A DNA stretch of 64,000 bases from Paludibaculum fermentans. Lineage in GTDB: Bacteria; Acidobacteriota; Terriglobia; Bryobacterales; Bryobacteraceae. Made by a program: the position numbers and the translations under genes. Below are positions 44,542 to 52,545 of the stretch, one piece after another; within the stretch, counting starts at the first letter, position 1; each line of letters opens with the position of its first letter. The notes beneath the pieces are model-generated. The model saw nothing but the letters and a program-made list of their open reading frames with translations. It made no database searches and had not been told where the DNA came from. The stretch spans positions 868,001-932,000 of the forward strand of contig NZ_CP063849.1 in NCBI RefSeq assembly GCF_015277775.1, in the 5' to 3' direction.

Positions 44542-45413
44542 AGAAATCCATCCTCCTGATTGTTGCGGCCTGCGCCGGTGGAGCCCTGTTGTGGGCCGCC
44601 GTTCCCGGGTTCGTCCTCTGGAACAACGCCGAACTGCACGGCTACATGGCCAAGATCGCGGCCAAGATGAAGACCGAGAAGGTGCTGGGCCAGGACCTGG
44701 GCAAGTGGGGCAACCACTGGTCGTCCATTACGCGGCGCAATGGAGACGGGGTAGGCGAGCTCCACGAGAAAGTGACCGACCTGTTCATCTGCGAGGGCGG
44801 GGAAGCCACGCTGGTGGTGGGCGGGACGCTCACCAGCCCGACCTCCGCTGGAGCGGGCGAGATGCGCGGCACCGGAATCACCGGAGGCCGCAAGGTCACG
44901 ATGAAGCCCGGCGATATGGTGGAGATCCCGGCCAATATGCCGCACCAGTTGCTGGTGCCCAAAGAGTTCCTCTATTACGTGGTGAAGGTGCAGCAGGCCG
45001 CGCCGCAGTCGCCCGAGGGTTTCCGTTACTGGTCAAAGGCTGATTTCCTCAGCTGGAAGGGCAAGCTGCAGGCGAAGCTGGCGGGTAAGAATGTCGCCAA
45101 CCAGGAGATTGCGAACTGGGGCAATCACTCGCAGTTGATGGTCTATCGCACGGGCGATGGCGAGGTGGAGATCCACGAGAAACAGGTGGATTACTTCATT
45201 GTCCAGCAGGGTGAGGCGACGCTGACCGTGGGCGGCAAGGCGACGGGTACGCGCGTTACGGGACCCGGCGAGCAGCGCGGCGGCACCATTGCGGGCGGCG
45301 AGAAGGTCACGTTGAAGGCGGGCGACATCGCCCACGTCCCGGCGGCTGTGCCGCATCAGGTTGTGGGGACGAAGGACTTCCTCTACGCAGTCCTGAAAGT
45401 CACCGTCGAATAG
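44538..45413 (+). CDS. Membrane-anchored or exported bicupin
   Basis: A TTG start at 44538 overlaps the GH172 stop (TTGA) and gives a hydrophobic N-terminus (KKSILLIVAACAGGALLWAAVPGFVLW). The 291-residue product has two similar cupin modules: HEKVTDLFICEGGEATLVVGG with MVEIPANMPHQLLVP, and HEKQVDYFIVQQGEATLTVGG with IAHVPAAVPHQVVGT. Each offers one N-terminal motif His and one C-terminal motif His, so a metal site in each half is possible. The internal duplication is clear by eye. Its job in the glycan operon is unknown; isomerase, sugar-binding and dioxygenase roles are possible. A terminator hairpin follows. Confidence 0.75.
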   Translation: MKKSILLIVAACAGGALLWAAVPGFVLWNNAELHGYMAKIAAKMKTEKVLGQDLGKWGNHWSSITRRNGDGVGELHEKVTDLFICEGGEATLVVGGTLTSPTSAGAGEMRGTGITGGRKVTMKPGDMVEIPANMPHQLLVPKEFLYYVVKVQQAAPQSPEGFRYWSKADFLSWKGKLQAKLAGKNVANQEIANWGNHSQLMVYRTGDGEVEIHEKQVDYFIVQQGEATLTVGGKATGTRVTGPGEQRGGTIAGGEKVTLKAGDIAHVPAAVPHQVVGTKDFLYAVLKVTVE

Positions 45414-45424
45414 GCCGGTTCAGG

Positions 45425-45447
45425 GGCGGGCCGCGGTGCGGTCCGCC
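45425..45447. terminator. Terminator-like hairpin between convergent genes
   Basis: GGCGGGCCGC (45425-45434) pairs with GCGGTCCGCC (45438-45447) with one G-T wobble and a 3-nt loop. It lies 11 nt after the bicupin stop and reaches the tsaB stop codon, so it may serve both strands. The T-run on either side is poor. Confidence 0.45.
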
Positions 45448-46070
45448 TACTTATCCACCCAGTTCAGCTCCGCATCCGACCGCCGGACATAGTTGGCGTC
45501 CAGCGACATGGGATCCGTCAGCCGAGTGGCGGCCAGTCGTCCGATTGCGCCGGCCAGCGCCCGGGGCGTCACCGTCGCGTCAACAGAGAAGACGGCGGGG
45601 TCCGGCGTGAGCAGTTCCGCCTGCTTGGGTAGAGCCTCGTGCCAGGGTTGGAACTTGGTCACGACCTCGGCGCCTGCCGGAGTCTGGTCGCTGTGATACA
45701 GGCCCGCGTAGATCTCGCCGCGGCGCGCATCGAGGAAGGGTGCCCGCAGCCCGGACGTGCCGTAGAGCGACATCGCCTGCAGATTGGAGATGGCCGCCGC
45801 CGGTGCGCCGGTCGCTTCCGCCAGACCCTTGATGGCCGCCAGCGCGACGCGCACGCCGGTGAACGAGCCCGGTCCTGAGCCGGCCGCAAATCCGGCTACC
45901 TGATCGTACTTCCAGCCATGCCTGCGCATGAGGCGGTCCAACTGCGGGAACAGGACGTGGCCGAAGCCCTCGGGAGAATGGAGGATCACCTCTTCCAGCA
46001 CCACGCCGTCTTCCAGCAGCGCAAGGGAACCGAATTCTGAGGCTGTGTCGAGTGCGACAATTCGCGGCAT
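45447..46070 (-). CDS. tsaB: tRNA threonylcarbamoyladenosine biosynthesis protein TsaB
   Basis: The 207-residue protein is an ASKHA-fold TsaB: RIVALDTASEFGSLALLEDG at the N-terminus, then GFAAGSGPGSFTGVRVALAAIKGLAEATGAPAAAISNLQAMS, then LDARRGEIYAGLY. It works with TsaD and TsaE to add threonylcarbamoyl to A37 of ANN-decoding tRNAs, an essential function in most bacteria. The start is 3 nt after the stop of the DUF5060-type gene, which is on the same strand, so they may share a transcript. GAAGAAG lies ahead of the ATG. tsaD and tsaE are not in the window. Confidence 0.92.
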   Translation of the reverse strand: MPRIVALDTASEFGSLALLEDGVVLEEVILHSPEGFGHVLFPQLDRLMRRHGWKYDQVAGFAAGSGPGSFTGVRVALAAIKGLAEATGAPAAAISNLQAMSLYGTSGLRAPFLDARRGEIYAGLYHSDQTPAGAEVVTKFQPWHEALPKQAELLTPDPAVFSVDATVTPRALAGAIGRLAATRLTDPMSLDANYVRRSDAELNWVDK

Positions 46071-46073
46071 GCG

Positions 46074-47789
46074 TTACTTCTTCACCGTGAACACATAGTC
46101 GAGGATATAGAGTTTGCCTGGGGCGTTCAGGACGTACAGGCGCACGTTCATGGGGCCTTCCGATTTGGCCAGCATGACGGGTGGGACCACCAGGGTGCCC
46201 TCCTGCCCTGTGGCGAGAATTCGAGTCCCCTGGCCGTCCGGCACGATTTCGCCGGCCAGCATGTACATCATGCGCCGCGTGCCCGCCGTCTTCTTCTTGA
46301 GCTTGATTTCGAACTTGACCGGCTCGCCCGCCTTCAAGGTCATGTCGCTGGGCGGAGTCACGAGTTCAAAGGGTGCCTTCACCGCGCTCCGCTCGGGTTC
46401 CTGGACGGGGATGGGCCAGGACTCGAACTTGTAGCTCTTCAGCATGCCCTCTTTGCGGCCGTCGCGCGACAGATGCAGGATCCAGTCGCGGGTGGCGTCA
46501 GGCGGAGTGCCTTCGAACATCTCGCCCTTCCAGTCCTTCTTTTCCTTCACCGCTTCGCCCGTCGACGGATTCACCCAGTAGACGTCGTAGCCGTGCTTCT
46601 CCACCGTCATTTCGATTTTCTGCGGGTGTTCGATGTAGACCAGGTACTCGGTCTCGGGATTCGCGATGGCCCGCCCGCCGTCCAGGTCGAAGTAGGGCTC
46701 GATGTCCCAGAAGCGTGTCCGCGACATCGTGTCGAACCAACCAGTGGCTGTTTTGGCATTGGGTGAGCCGTCGGCCAGATTGCCGGTGATCGAGATGTAG
46801 GCTCCGCTGATGGCGGCATTCCAGACGCGTTTGCGGAACGCCTCTTCCGGCAGCGCGGCGTCGATCAGGACGACCTGTGGCACGGTGTTGGCGATGTGCT
46901 CGATGGCCGGAACGGTGACGTCCGGAGCGCCGTTGATGACGAAATCCATCCAGCCGTCGGGACCCAGGGGGGCCGAGGTCACGGCTGAACGCGACGATCG
47001 CGGATGCCCATACGGGTCCAGCCCCTTCAGCGCCACGCCCACTTCCTTGAGGATCGGGCGGGCGTTGGGCGAGGACTCCCATTCGTTGGCGAGCTGCCAG
47101 GTGATGTTGAAGGCGCTGTAGCGCGCGGCGAGGTAGCGCAGAAACCGTTCGCGATCGCTCCAGGTGGTATAGGCTTTGACGAGCTCCGCCGGGCTGGGCG
47201 ACAGGATCAGGTCCGCGATCATGCCCTTGCCATTGATGGCGGCCACGCGCTCATCGATCTGTTTGTAGAACGCCGGATCGAGCTTCGGCGAGAACACCGG
47301 CAGCGAGAGGTGCGTGAATTTCTGCTTGGCGCGGGTTTCCACCGCGGCCAGGTCAGTGAAGTCCGCCCCGAAGTAGAGATGCGGCTTCAGCGCTTCGGTG
47401 TACTGCCAGTGGTGGGCGTTGGCGCGCTTGATGAAGGCTGTCGCGTCGGGATTCGCTACTGCCGTGAACTTGTCTTCCTTGCCTTCGAATTCCGCCACAT
47501 TGCCGCTGAGCCGGTACGTGTAGTTGCCCGCTTCGACGGGGGTCACGCGGAAGACCATTCTGGCGCCGCCGTCCCAGAAGGCAGGGAATTTGTAGGTCTT
47601 GAACTCGGGCGAACGGAACTCGGCCCAGAGCTCAACGCTGGCGGGCGGATTCGGGTGCTTCGCCGCCACGGCCGGCGGCAGCTCGACCACGATTTCACAG
47701 GGCGAATAGACCGGCGTGTTGCCGCAGGGCTTCTGCGCGAAGGCCGTCACGGCGGCAAGGGCCAGAAGGGGCAGCGAAAGCGTCCGCAT
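46074..47789 (-). CDS. Exported DUF5060-type putative glycoside hydrolase
   Basis: From the ATG at 47789 the 571-residue product starts with a signal peptide (MRTLSLPLLALAAVTAFAQ); a longer frame begins at 47852 but runs over the divergent gene. The N-terminal 120 residues form a DUF5060-like beta domain (VYSPCEIVVELP, ASVELWAEFRSPEFKTYKFPAFWDGGARMVFRVTPVEAGNYTYRLSGN). A TIM-barrel-like region follows (HWQYTEALKPHLYFGADFTD, FNITWQLANEWESSPNARP), then a C-terminal DUF5605-like beta domain. The NEWES segment could supply a catalytic acid. Substrate is unknown. Last 60 residues look like a separate Ig-like domain. Confidence 0.7.
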   Translation of the reverse strand: MRTLSLPLLALAAVTAFAQKPCGNTPVYSPCEIVVELPPAVAAKHPNPPASVELWAEFRSPEFKTYKFPAFWDGGARMVFRVTPVEAGNYTYRLSGNVAEFEGKEDKFTAVANPDATAFIKRANAHHWQYTEALKPHLYFGADFTDLAAVETRAKQKFTHLSLPVFSPKLDPAFYKQIDERVAAINGKGMIADLILSPSPAELVKAYTTWSDRERFLRYLAARYSAFNITWQLANEWESSPNARPILKEVGVALKGLDPYGHPRSSRSAVTSAPLGPDGWMDFVINGAPDVTVPAIEHIANTVPQVVLIDAALPEEAFRKRVWNAAISGAYISITGNLADGSPNAKTATGWFDTMSRTRFWDIEPYFDLDGGRAIANPETEYLVYIEHPQKIEMTVEKHGYDVYWVNPSTGEAVKEKKDWKGEMFEGTPPDATRDWILHLSRDGRKEGMLKSYKFESWPIPVQEPERSAVKAPFELVTPPSDMTLKAGEPVKFEIKLKKKTAGTRRMMYMLAGEIVPDGQGTRILATGQEGTLVVPPVMLAKSEGPMNVRLYVLNAPGKLYILDYVFTVKK

Positions 47790-47814
47790 AAGACCAGTGT
47801 ACAGTGGTGAGAAT

Positions 47815-50208
47815 ATGCGCTTCCTCGCTCTGGCCCTCACTGTGCTCCCCATCCTGACCGCGGCGCCGCCCGCCGTCCCGAAGAATCTGCGCGTCGACGG
47901 CTTTGTTCCGTACTACTGGCAGGAAGCGGAGGGCAAGTTGTGGCTGGAAGTGGGGCGTTGGGGGCAGGATTTTCTGTACTATACGTCGCTGCCTGCCGGC
48001 ATCGGGTCCAACGATATCGGCCTGGATCGCGGCCAATTGGGCGGCAGCTTCGTCGCGCGCTGGGAGCGCAGCGGCAACAAGGTGCTGCTGGTTGCGGCGA
48101 ATACGGACTATCGCGCCGATTCGCGCGATCCGGCGGAGCGTCAGGCCGTGAAGGATAGCTTCGCCGAGAGTGTCATCTGGGGCTTCGAAGCCGCTGTCCA
48201 GGACGATGGCCGCGTGCTGGTCGACGCCACGGCGTTCTTCCTGCGCGACGCGCACGGCATAGGCGAGACGCTGCAGGCGCAGAAACAGGGCTCCTATCAT
48301 CTCGACTCCTCGCGTAGCGCGTTCTACCTGGCGCGCACGAAGAACTTTCCCAAAAACACAGAAGTGGAGGCAACCATCACGTTCACCGGCGGGCCGGCCG
48401 GCCGGTTTCTGCGCTCCGTCACTCCTACGGGCGGCGCCGTCACGGTGCGGATGCACCACAGCTTCGTCGAACTGCCGGATCTGACCTTCCAGAAACGTGA
48501 GTTTGACCCACGCTCCGGCTTCTTCGACATGACGTATGTGGACTACGCGACGCCCGTGTCTGAGCCCGTCGCCAGGCACTTCACTCCCCGGCACCGGCTG
48601 GAGAAGAAGGATCCCACCGCCGCTGTCAGCGAGGCCGTGAAACCCATCGTGTACTACCTCGATCCTGGTGCGCCGGAGCCCATCCGCGGAGCCCTGCTCG
48701 AAGGCGCGCGCTGGTGGTCCCAGGCTTTTGAAGCGGCCGGCTACCGCAACGCGTTCCGGGTGGAGATGCTGCCCGAGGGCGCCGATCCGATGGATGTGCG
48801 GTACAACGTGATCCAGTGGGTGCACCGGTCGACGCGCGGTTGGTCGTATGGCTCCAGCGTGAGCGATCCGCGTACGGGCGAGATTCTCAAAGGCCACGTC
48901 ACTTTGGGTTCGTTACGCGTCCGGCAGGACTTTCTCATCGCGGAATCGCTGCTGGCTCCCTATGCCACCGCGGGGACGGATCCGCGCATGCTGGAGATGT
49001 CCCTCGCCCGGCTGCGTCAACTGGCGGCGCATGAAGTCGGCCACACGCTGGGGCTGGGGCATAACTACATCGCCTCCGCGCATGACCGCGCTTCTGTGAT
49101 GGACTACCCGCATCCCTGGGTCACGCTCAAGAACGGCCAGCCGGACCTGAGCGATGCCTACGCGAAGGGCATCGGGGAGTGGGATAAGGTGGCGATCACC
49201 TGGGGCTATTCCCAGTTCAATCCGGGTACCGACGAGAAGAAGGCGCTGAACGGCATTATCGATGCAGCGCGCCAGCGTGGTTTGACATTCCTGACGGACC
49301 AGGACGCGCGGCCCGCCGGCAGCGCGCATCCTGAGACGCATCTATGGGATAGCGGCGCCAACGCGGTGGATGAACTGAACCGCTGGATGGGCGTTCGGGC
49401 AGCCGCGCTCGCCCGGTTCGGAGAGAACAACATTCGCACCGGTGCTCCGCTGGCGCTGCTGGAGGATGTGCTCGTTCCGCTGTACCTGTCCCACCGCTAC
49501 CAGGTGGAGGCGGCTGTGAAGTCGGTGGCCGGTCTCCGCTATTCCTATACGCTTCGGGGGGATGGCCAGACGCCCACGCAGATCGTAGCCGCGGCGGAAC
49601 AGCGCCGGGCGCTGGAGGCCGTGCTCGCCACGATCCAGCCGGAGGTCCTCACCCTGCCCGAAGCAGTGATCAAGCTGATTCCGCCACGGCCGGCGGGCTT
49701 CGACAGGACTCGTGAGTTGTTCCGGCACCGCACAGGGCTGACGTTCGATCCCGTGGCTGCCGCCGAGTCGGCGGCTGACATGACGATCGATCTGGTGGTG
49801 AATCCGCAACGGGCCGCGCGGCTGGTGGAATACCATGCCCGCGATGCGGCCCTGCCGGGTTTGGCTGAGGTACTCGACCGGCTGTTCGCGGTCACGTGGA
49901 AGGTCCCGGAAAAGCCGGGTCTCGCCGGCGAAGTGCAACATGCCGTGCAGTACGTCGCGCTGCGGAATGTGATGAACCTGGCGGTGGACGACGAGGCGTC
50001 CGGCCAGGTGCGCGCCGTCACCCTGTTGGAGATCAGGAAGTTGAAGAACTGGTTGAGAGCCAGGCCGGGTAGCGCCAATGCGGCGTTCGGGCTTTCGGAG
50101 ATCGCCGCGTTTGAGAAGGATCCGAAGCAGATGAAGCTGCCCAAAGCGCCGGAACCGCCGCCGGGCATGCCGATTGGGATGGCGGCCCTATCCTGCGATT
50201 GGGAATAG
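47815..50208 (+). CDS. Exported zinc metalloprotease with metzincin-type motif (DUF5117/DUF4953-like)
   Basis: The ATG at 47815 opens a signal peptide (MRFLALALTVLPILTAAPPAVP); the frame extends upstream over the divergent gene and is not used. The 797-residue protein has a DUF5117-like N-terminal part (GFVPYYWQEAEGKLWLEVGRWGQDFLYYTSLPAGIGSNDIGLDRG), a catalytic domain with HEVGHTLGLGHN (His406, His410, His416, Glu407) followed by SVMDYPHP, and a C-terminal DUF4953-like region. The HExxHxxGxxH plus downstream Met is the metzincin arrangement. It likely degrades external or periplasmic protein. It shares a 25-bp divergent spacer with the DUF5060-type gene. Confidence 0.85.
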   Translation: MRFLALALTVLPILTAAPPAVPKNLRVDGFVPYYWQEAEGKLWLEVGRWGQDFLYYTSLPAGIGSNDIGLDRGQLGGSFVARWERSGNKVLLVAANTDYRADSRDPAERQAVKDSFAESVIWGFEAAVQDDGRVLVDATAFFLRDAHGIGETLQAQKQGSYHLDSSRSAFYLARTKNFPKNTEVEATITFTGGPAGRFLRSVTPTGGAVTVRMHHSFVELPDLTFQKREFDPRSGFFDMTYVDYATPVSEPVARHFTPRHRLEKKDPTAAVSEAVKPIVYYLDPGAPEPIRGALLEGARWWSQAFEAAGYRNAFRVEMLPEGADPMDVRYNVIQWVHRSTRGWSYGSSVSDPRTGEILKGHVTLGSLRVRQDFLIAESLLAPYATAGTDPRMLEMSLARLRQLAAHEVGHTLGLGHNYIASAHDRASVMDYPHPWVTLKNGQPDLSDAYAKGIGEWDKVAITWGYSQFNPGTDEKKALNGIIDAARQRGLTFLTDQDARPAGSAHPETHLWDSGANAVDELNRWMGVRAAALARFGENNIRTGAPLALLEDVLVPLYLSHRYQVEAAVKSVAGLRYSYTLRGDGQTPTQIVAAAEQRRALEAVLATIQPEVLTLPEAVIKLIPPRPAGFDRTRELFRHRTGLTFDPVAAAESAADMTIDLVVNPQRAARLVEYHARDAALPGLAEVLDRLFAVTWKVPEKPGLAGEVQHAVQYVALRNVMNLAVDDEASGQVRAVTLLEIRKLKNWLRARPGSANAAFGLSEIAAFEKDPKQMKLPKAPEPPPGMPIGMAALSCDWE

Positions 50209-50213
50209 AGGCG

Positions 50214-50585
50214 CTAATTCGTGGCGGTTCTACGCGCCGCCTGCTCACTCTTCCTGTTCAGGTAGAAGCTGGACCCGGACAACATTCCGGTCAGCGCAAC
50301 CCATACCTGCCAGTGCGAGAACGGCCCTTCAGTGATGAAGAAGTTCTTGGTCAGCCCCAAGTCCTGGCCCAGCCGCCACAGGGAAATGGCGAACGTGAGA
50401 GTGGCCGCGGGGGTCAGCAGGGCCGCCAGTCCGCCGGCCATCTCCTGCTTGCTCACGTGGTTAGGGTTCTCGGGAGGAGCGGGCGCAACCGGAGCAGGCA
50501 TCTCCACCACCTGTGCTTTGCGCTGCACGGCGGTCGGCGTTGCGGGTCTCAGTGCGGCTTGTTTGAAGCGTAAGCGAACGATCAT
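50214..50585 (-). CDS. Small membrane protein
   Basis: The chosen start at 50585 (MIVRLRFKQAALRP) gives 123 residues; the frame stays open to 50777 but over the oxidoreductase start. A cytoplasmic Pro/Ala-rich segment (VEMPAPVAPAPPENPNH) precedes two hydrophobic helices (AGGLAALLTPAATLTFAISLW and HWQVWVALTGMLSGSSFYL), and the tail is basic. No family is recognised. It converges on the metalloprotease gene with 5 bp between stops and is divergent from the oxidoreductase gene. No strong ribosome binding site is seen, so confidence is moderate. Confidence 0.5.
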   Translation of the reverse strand: MIVRLRFKQAALRPATPTAVQRKAQVVEMPAPVAPAPPENPNHVSKQEMAGGLAALLTPAATLTFAISLWRLGQDLGLTKNFFITEGPFSHWQVWVALTGMLSGSSFYLNRKSEQAARRTATN

Positions 50586-50630
50586 GTTACGGGACCCGGA
50601 GCACTTGTTATAGAGTGTAGAAGGTCTAAA

Positions 50631-50658
50631 CCTTGAGCCTATTATCGGCTCGCAAGGA
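50631..50658 (+). promoter_or_regulatory. Hairpin that can mask the ribosome binding site of the oxidoreductase gene
   Basis: CCTTG-AGCC (50631-50639) pairs with GGCT-CAAGG (50647-50650 and 50653-50657) with a 2-nt CG bulge and a 7-nt loop. The 3' arm contains the AAGGA (50654-50658) that serves the ATG at 50668. In the folded state the ribosome binding site would be hidden, which suggests translational control or a temperature-sensitive switch. Confidence 0.4.
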
Positions 50659-50667
50659 TAAAACTTT

Positions 50668-51831
50668 ATGAGCAAACTCAAAGTCGCAGTCATTGGCGCC
50701 GGCTTCATGGGCAAGACCCACGTGGAGAACCTGCGCCGTTTGGGGTTCGTCGAGGTGGCGGCCGTGGCCGGGATCACCCAGGAGGAAGCGGACCGCTTCG
50801 CAGCCGCCCACTACATCCCGCGAGCCACCGGCAACTACCAGGAACTGCTGGCCGACCCGGAAATCGTCGGCGTTCACGTGTGTACGCCCAACGCCCTGCA
50901 TGCGCCCGTCGCCAAGGATGCCCTCGCCGCCGGCAAGCATGTGTTGTGCGAGAAGCCGCTGGCGATGTCCGCCAAGGAAGCCAAGGAAATGCTGGACCTG
51001 GCCGAGAAGAAGAAGCTCTGCCACGCCACCAATCATAACCTGCGCTACTACCCGGCCGTCCAGCAGGCGCGCGCCATGATCGCCAACGGCGACCTGGGCG
51101 AGATCCGCATCGTGCAGGGCACCTACTCGCAGGACTGGCTCCTCTACGACACCGACTTCAACTGGCGCATTCTCCGCAAGCACAACGGCCCGCTGCGCAC
51201 CATGGGCGACATCGGCTCGCACTGGATGGATATGATCCAGCACGTCACCGGCCTGTCCATCACCGCCATTTGTGCCGACCTCAAGATCATCCACAAGACC
51301 CGCAAGCAGCCCAAGGTCGCGATCGAGACCTTCGCCGGCAAGACCCTGACTCCGGAAGACTACAACGAAGTCAAGATCGACACGGAAGACTTCGGCATGG
51401 CGATGCTGCACCTGGGCGAGAACTGCCGCGGCGCGTACACCGTCAGCCAGGTGTCCGCCGGTTGCAAGAATCGCTTTGAATGGTTGATTGCGGGGTCCAA
51501 GGCCAGCATCAGCTGGAACCAGGAGAAGCCCGACGAACTCTGGATCGGCGAGCGCAACGAACCCAATCGCCTGCTGCTGAAGGACGGCAGCCTGTACTAC
51601 CCGAAGGCTGCCAGCTATGCCGACTACCCCGGCGGGCACAGCGAAGGCTACGACGATGCCCACAAGCAGCTTTACAAGCGCTTCTGGTCGCGCGTGATGG
51701 ACCGCAGCCTGCCCATCGAATACCCCACCTTTGCCGACGGTCTACGCGGCATGCAACTACTCGAGGCCGTGATCGAAAGCAACAAGAAGAAGGCGTGGGT
51801 GAAGTGCGGGCCCGCCAAGGGCAAAAAGTAG
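50668..51831 (+). CDS. Gfo/Idh/MocA family oxidoreductase
   Basis: The 387-residue protein has the NAD(P)-binding fold KLKVAVIGAGFMGKTHVENLRRLG, the hinge motif HVLCEKPLAMSAKEAKEM with the catalytic Lys, and the C-terminal beta-sheet domain (GEIRIVQGTYSQDWLLYDTDFNWRIL, TMGDIGSHWMDMIQHVTG). It probably oxidises or reduces a sugar or inositol derivative. AAGGA lies 9 nt before the ATG inside a hairpin. A strong terminator follows, so this is a single-gene unit. The ending WVKCGPAKGKK is typical of members without a signal peptide. Confidence 0.88.
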   Translation: MSKLKVAVIGAGFMGKTHVENLRRLGFVEVAAVAGITQEEADRFAAAHYIPRATGNYQELLADPEIVGVHVCTPNALHAPVAKDALAAGKHVLCEKPLAMSAKEAKEMLDLAEKKKLCHATNHNLRYYPAVQQARAMIANGDLGEIRIVQGTYSQDWLLYDTDFNWRILRKHNGPLRTMGDIGSHWMDMIQHVTGLSITAICADLKIIHKTRKQPKVAIETFAGKTLTPEDYNEVKIDTEDFGMAMLHLGENCRGAYTVSQVSAGCKNRFEWLIAGSKASISWNQEKPDELWIGERNEPNRLLLKDGSLYYPKAASYADYPGGHSEGYDDAHKQLYKRFWSRVMDRSLPIEYPTFADGLRGMQLLEAVIESNKKKAWVKCGPAKGKK

Positions 51832-51855
51832 ATTATTGTACGGTTTACAGGCGAT

Positions 51856-51892
51856 CGAAAGGCTCCGGACAACCGGAGCCTTTCGTGTTTTT
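51856..51892 (+). terminator. Strong rho-independent terminator after the oxidoreductase
   Basis: CGAAAGGCTCCGG (51856-51868) pairs perfectly with CCGGAGCCTTTCG (51872-51884 region) around a short ACAA loop, followed by TGTTTTTG. It lies 24 nt after the stop codon. Confidence 0.9.
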
Positions 51893-51978
51893 GATAACTT
51901 GACAATGCTGCCCCTGGCCGCGAAGATGATTACCTATACGGCAGGCCTTTGGCCTCCGAATCGGGGAACAACTCGCGG

Positions 51979-52545
51979 ATGCAAGAAGTCAAGACAGCGG
52001 AACTCACTCAACTGCTGCACGAATGGCGCGAAGGCGATCAGCAGGCGCTGCACCGTCTGGTGCCGCTCATCTACCCTGAACTGAAGCGCATCGCCCACGC
52101 CCACCTGAAACGTGAATTCGGTCACAAGCCGCTGAGCACCACGGAGTTGGTGAGCGAACTCTACCTGCGCCTGGCGACGGGGAATTCTCCGGAATGGGAC
52201 AGTCGAACCCATTTCTATTCGATTGCCGCCCGGCTGACGCGCCAGATTCTGGTGGACTCCGCGCGCGAGCAGCGGGCCCAGAAGCGGGGCTCCGGTGTGC
52301 AACCGGTTTCTTTGGAAGAAGCTAAGGAACTGGCCGGCGGCCGGTCGCCGGACGTTCTGGCCATTCATGAGGCGCTGAGCCAGTTGGCGCAATTCGACGA
52401 ACGGAAGGCGCAGATCCTGGAGCTGCGGTACTTCGGAGGGCTCGAGGCCGCCCAGATTTCGGCGGTTCTTGATCTGTCCGAGTCGACCATCGCGCGGGAG
52501 ATCCGGGCCGCTAAGGCCTGGTTGCGCTCTTACCTCGCCCAATGA
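51979..52545 (+). CDS. ECF sigma factor, TIGR02999-like
   Basis: From the ATG at 51979 the product has 188 residues (a TTG at 51949 would add ten). Region 2 is visible as LTQLLHEWREGDQQALHRLVPLIYPELKRIAHAHL and TTELVSELYLRLA, with HFYSIAARLTRQILVDSAREQRAQKRG; region 4 as LELRYFGGLEAAQISAVLDLSESTIAREIRAAKAWLRSYL. This pattern is the Acidobacteria/Planctomycetes sigma70_ECF group. Its stop overlaps the kinase start by 4 nt. In this group the kinase is thought to act in place of an anti-sigma factor, by phosphorylating the sigma or its partner. TTGACA at 51899-51904 may be its own -35 box. Confidence 0.88.
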   Translation: MQEVKTAELTQLLHEWREGDQQALHRLVPLIYPELKRIAHAHLKREFGHKPLSTTELVSELYLRLATGNSPEWDSRTHFYSIAARLTRQILVDSAREQRAQKRGSGVQPVSLEEAKELAGGRSPDVLAIHEALSQLAQFDERKAQILELRYFGGLEAAQISAVLDLSESTIAREIRAAKAWLRSYLAQ

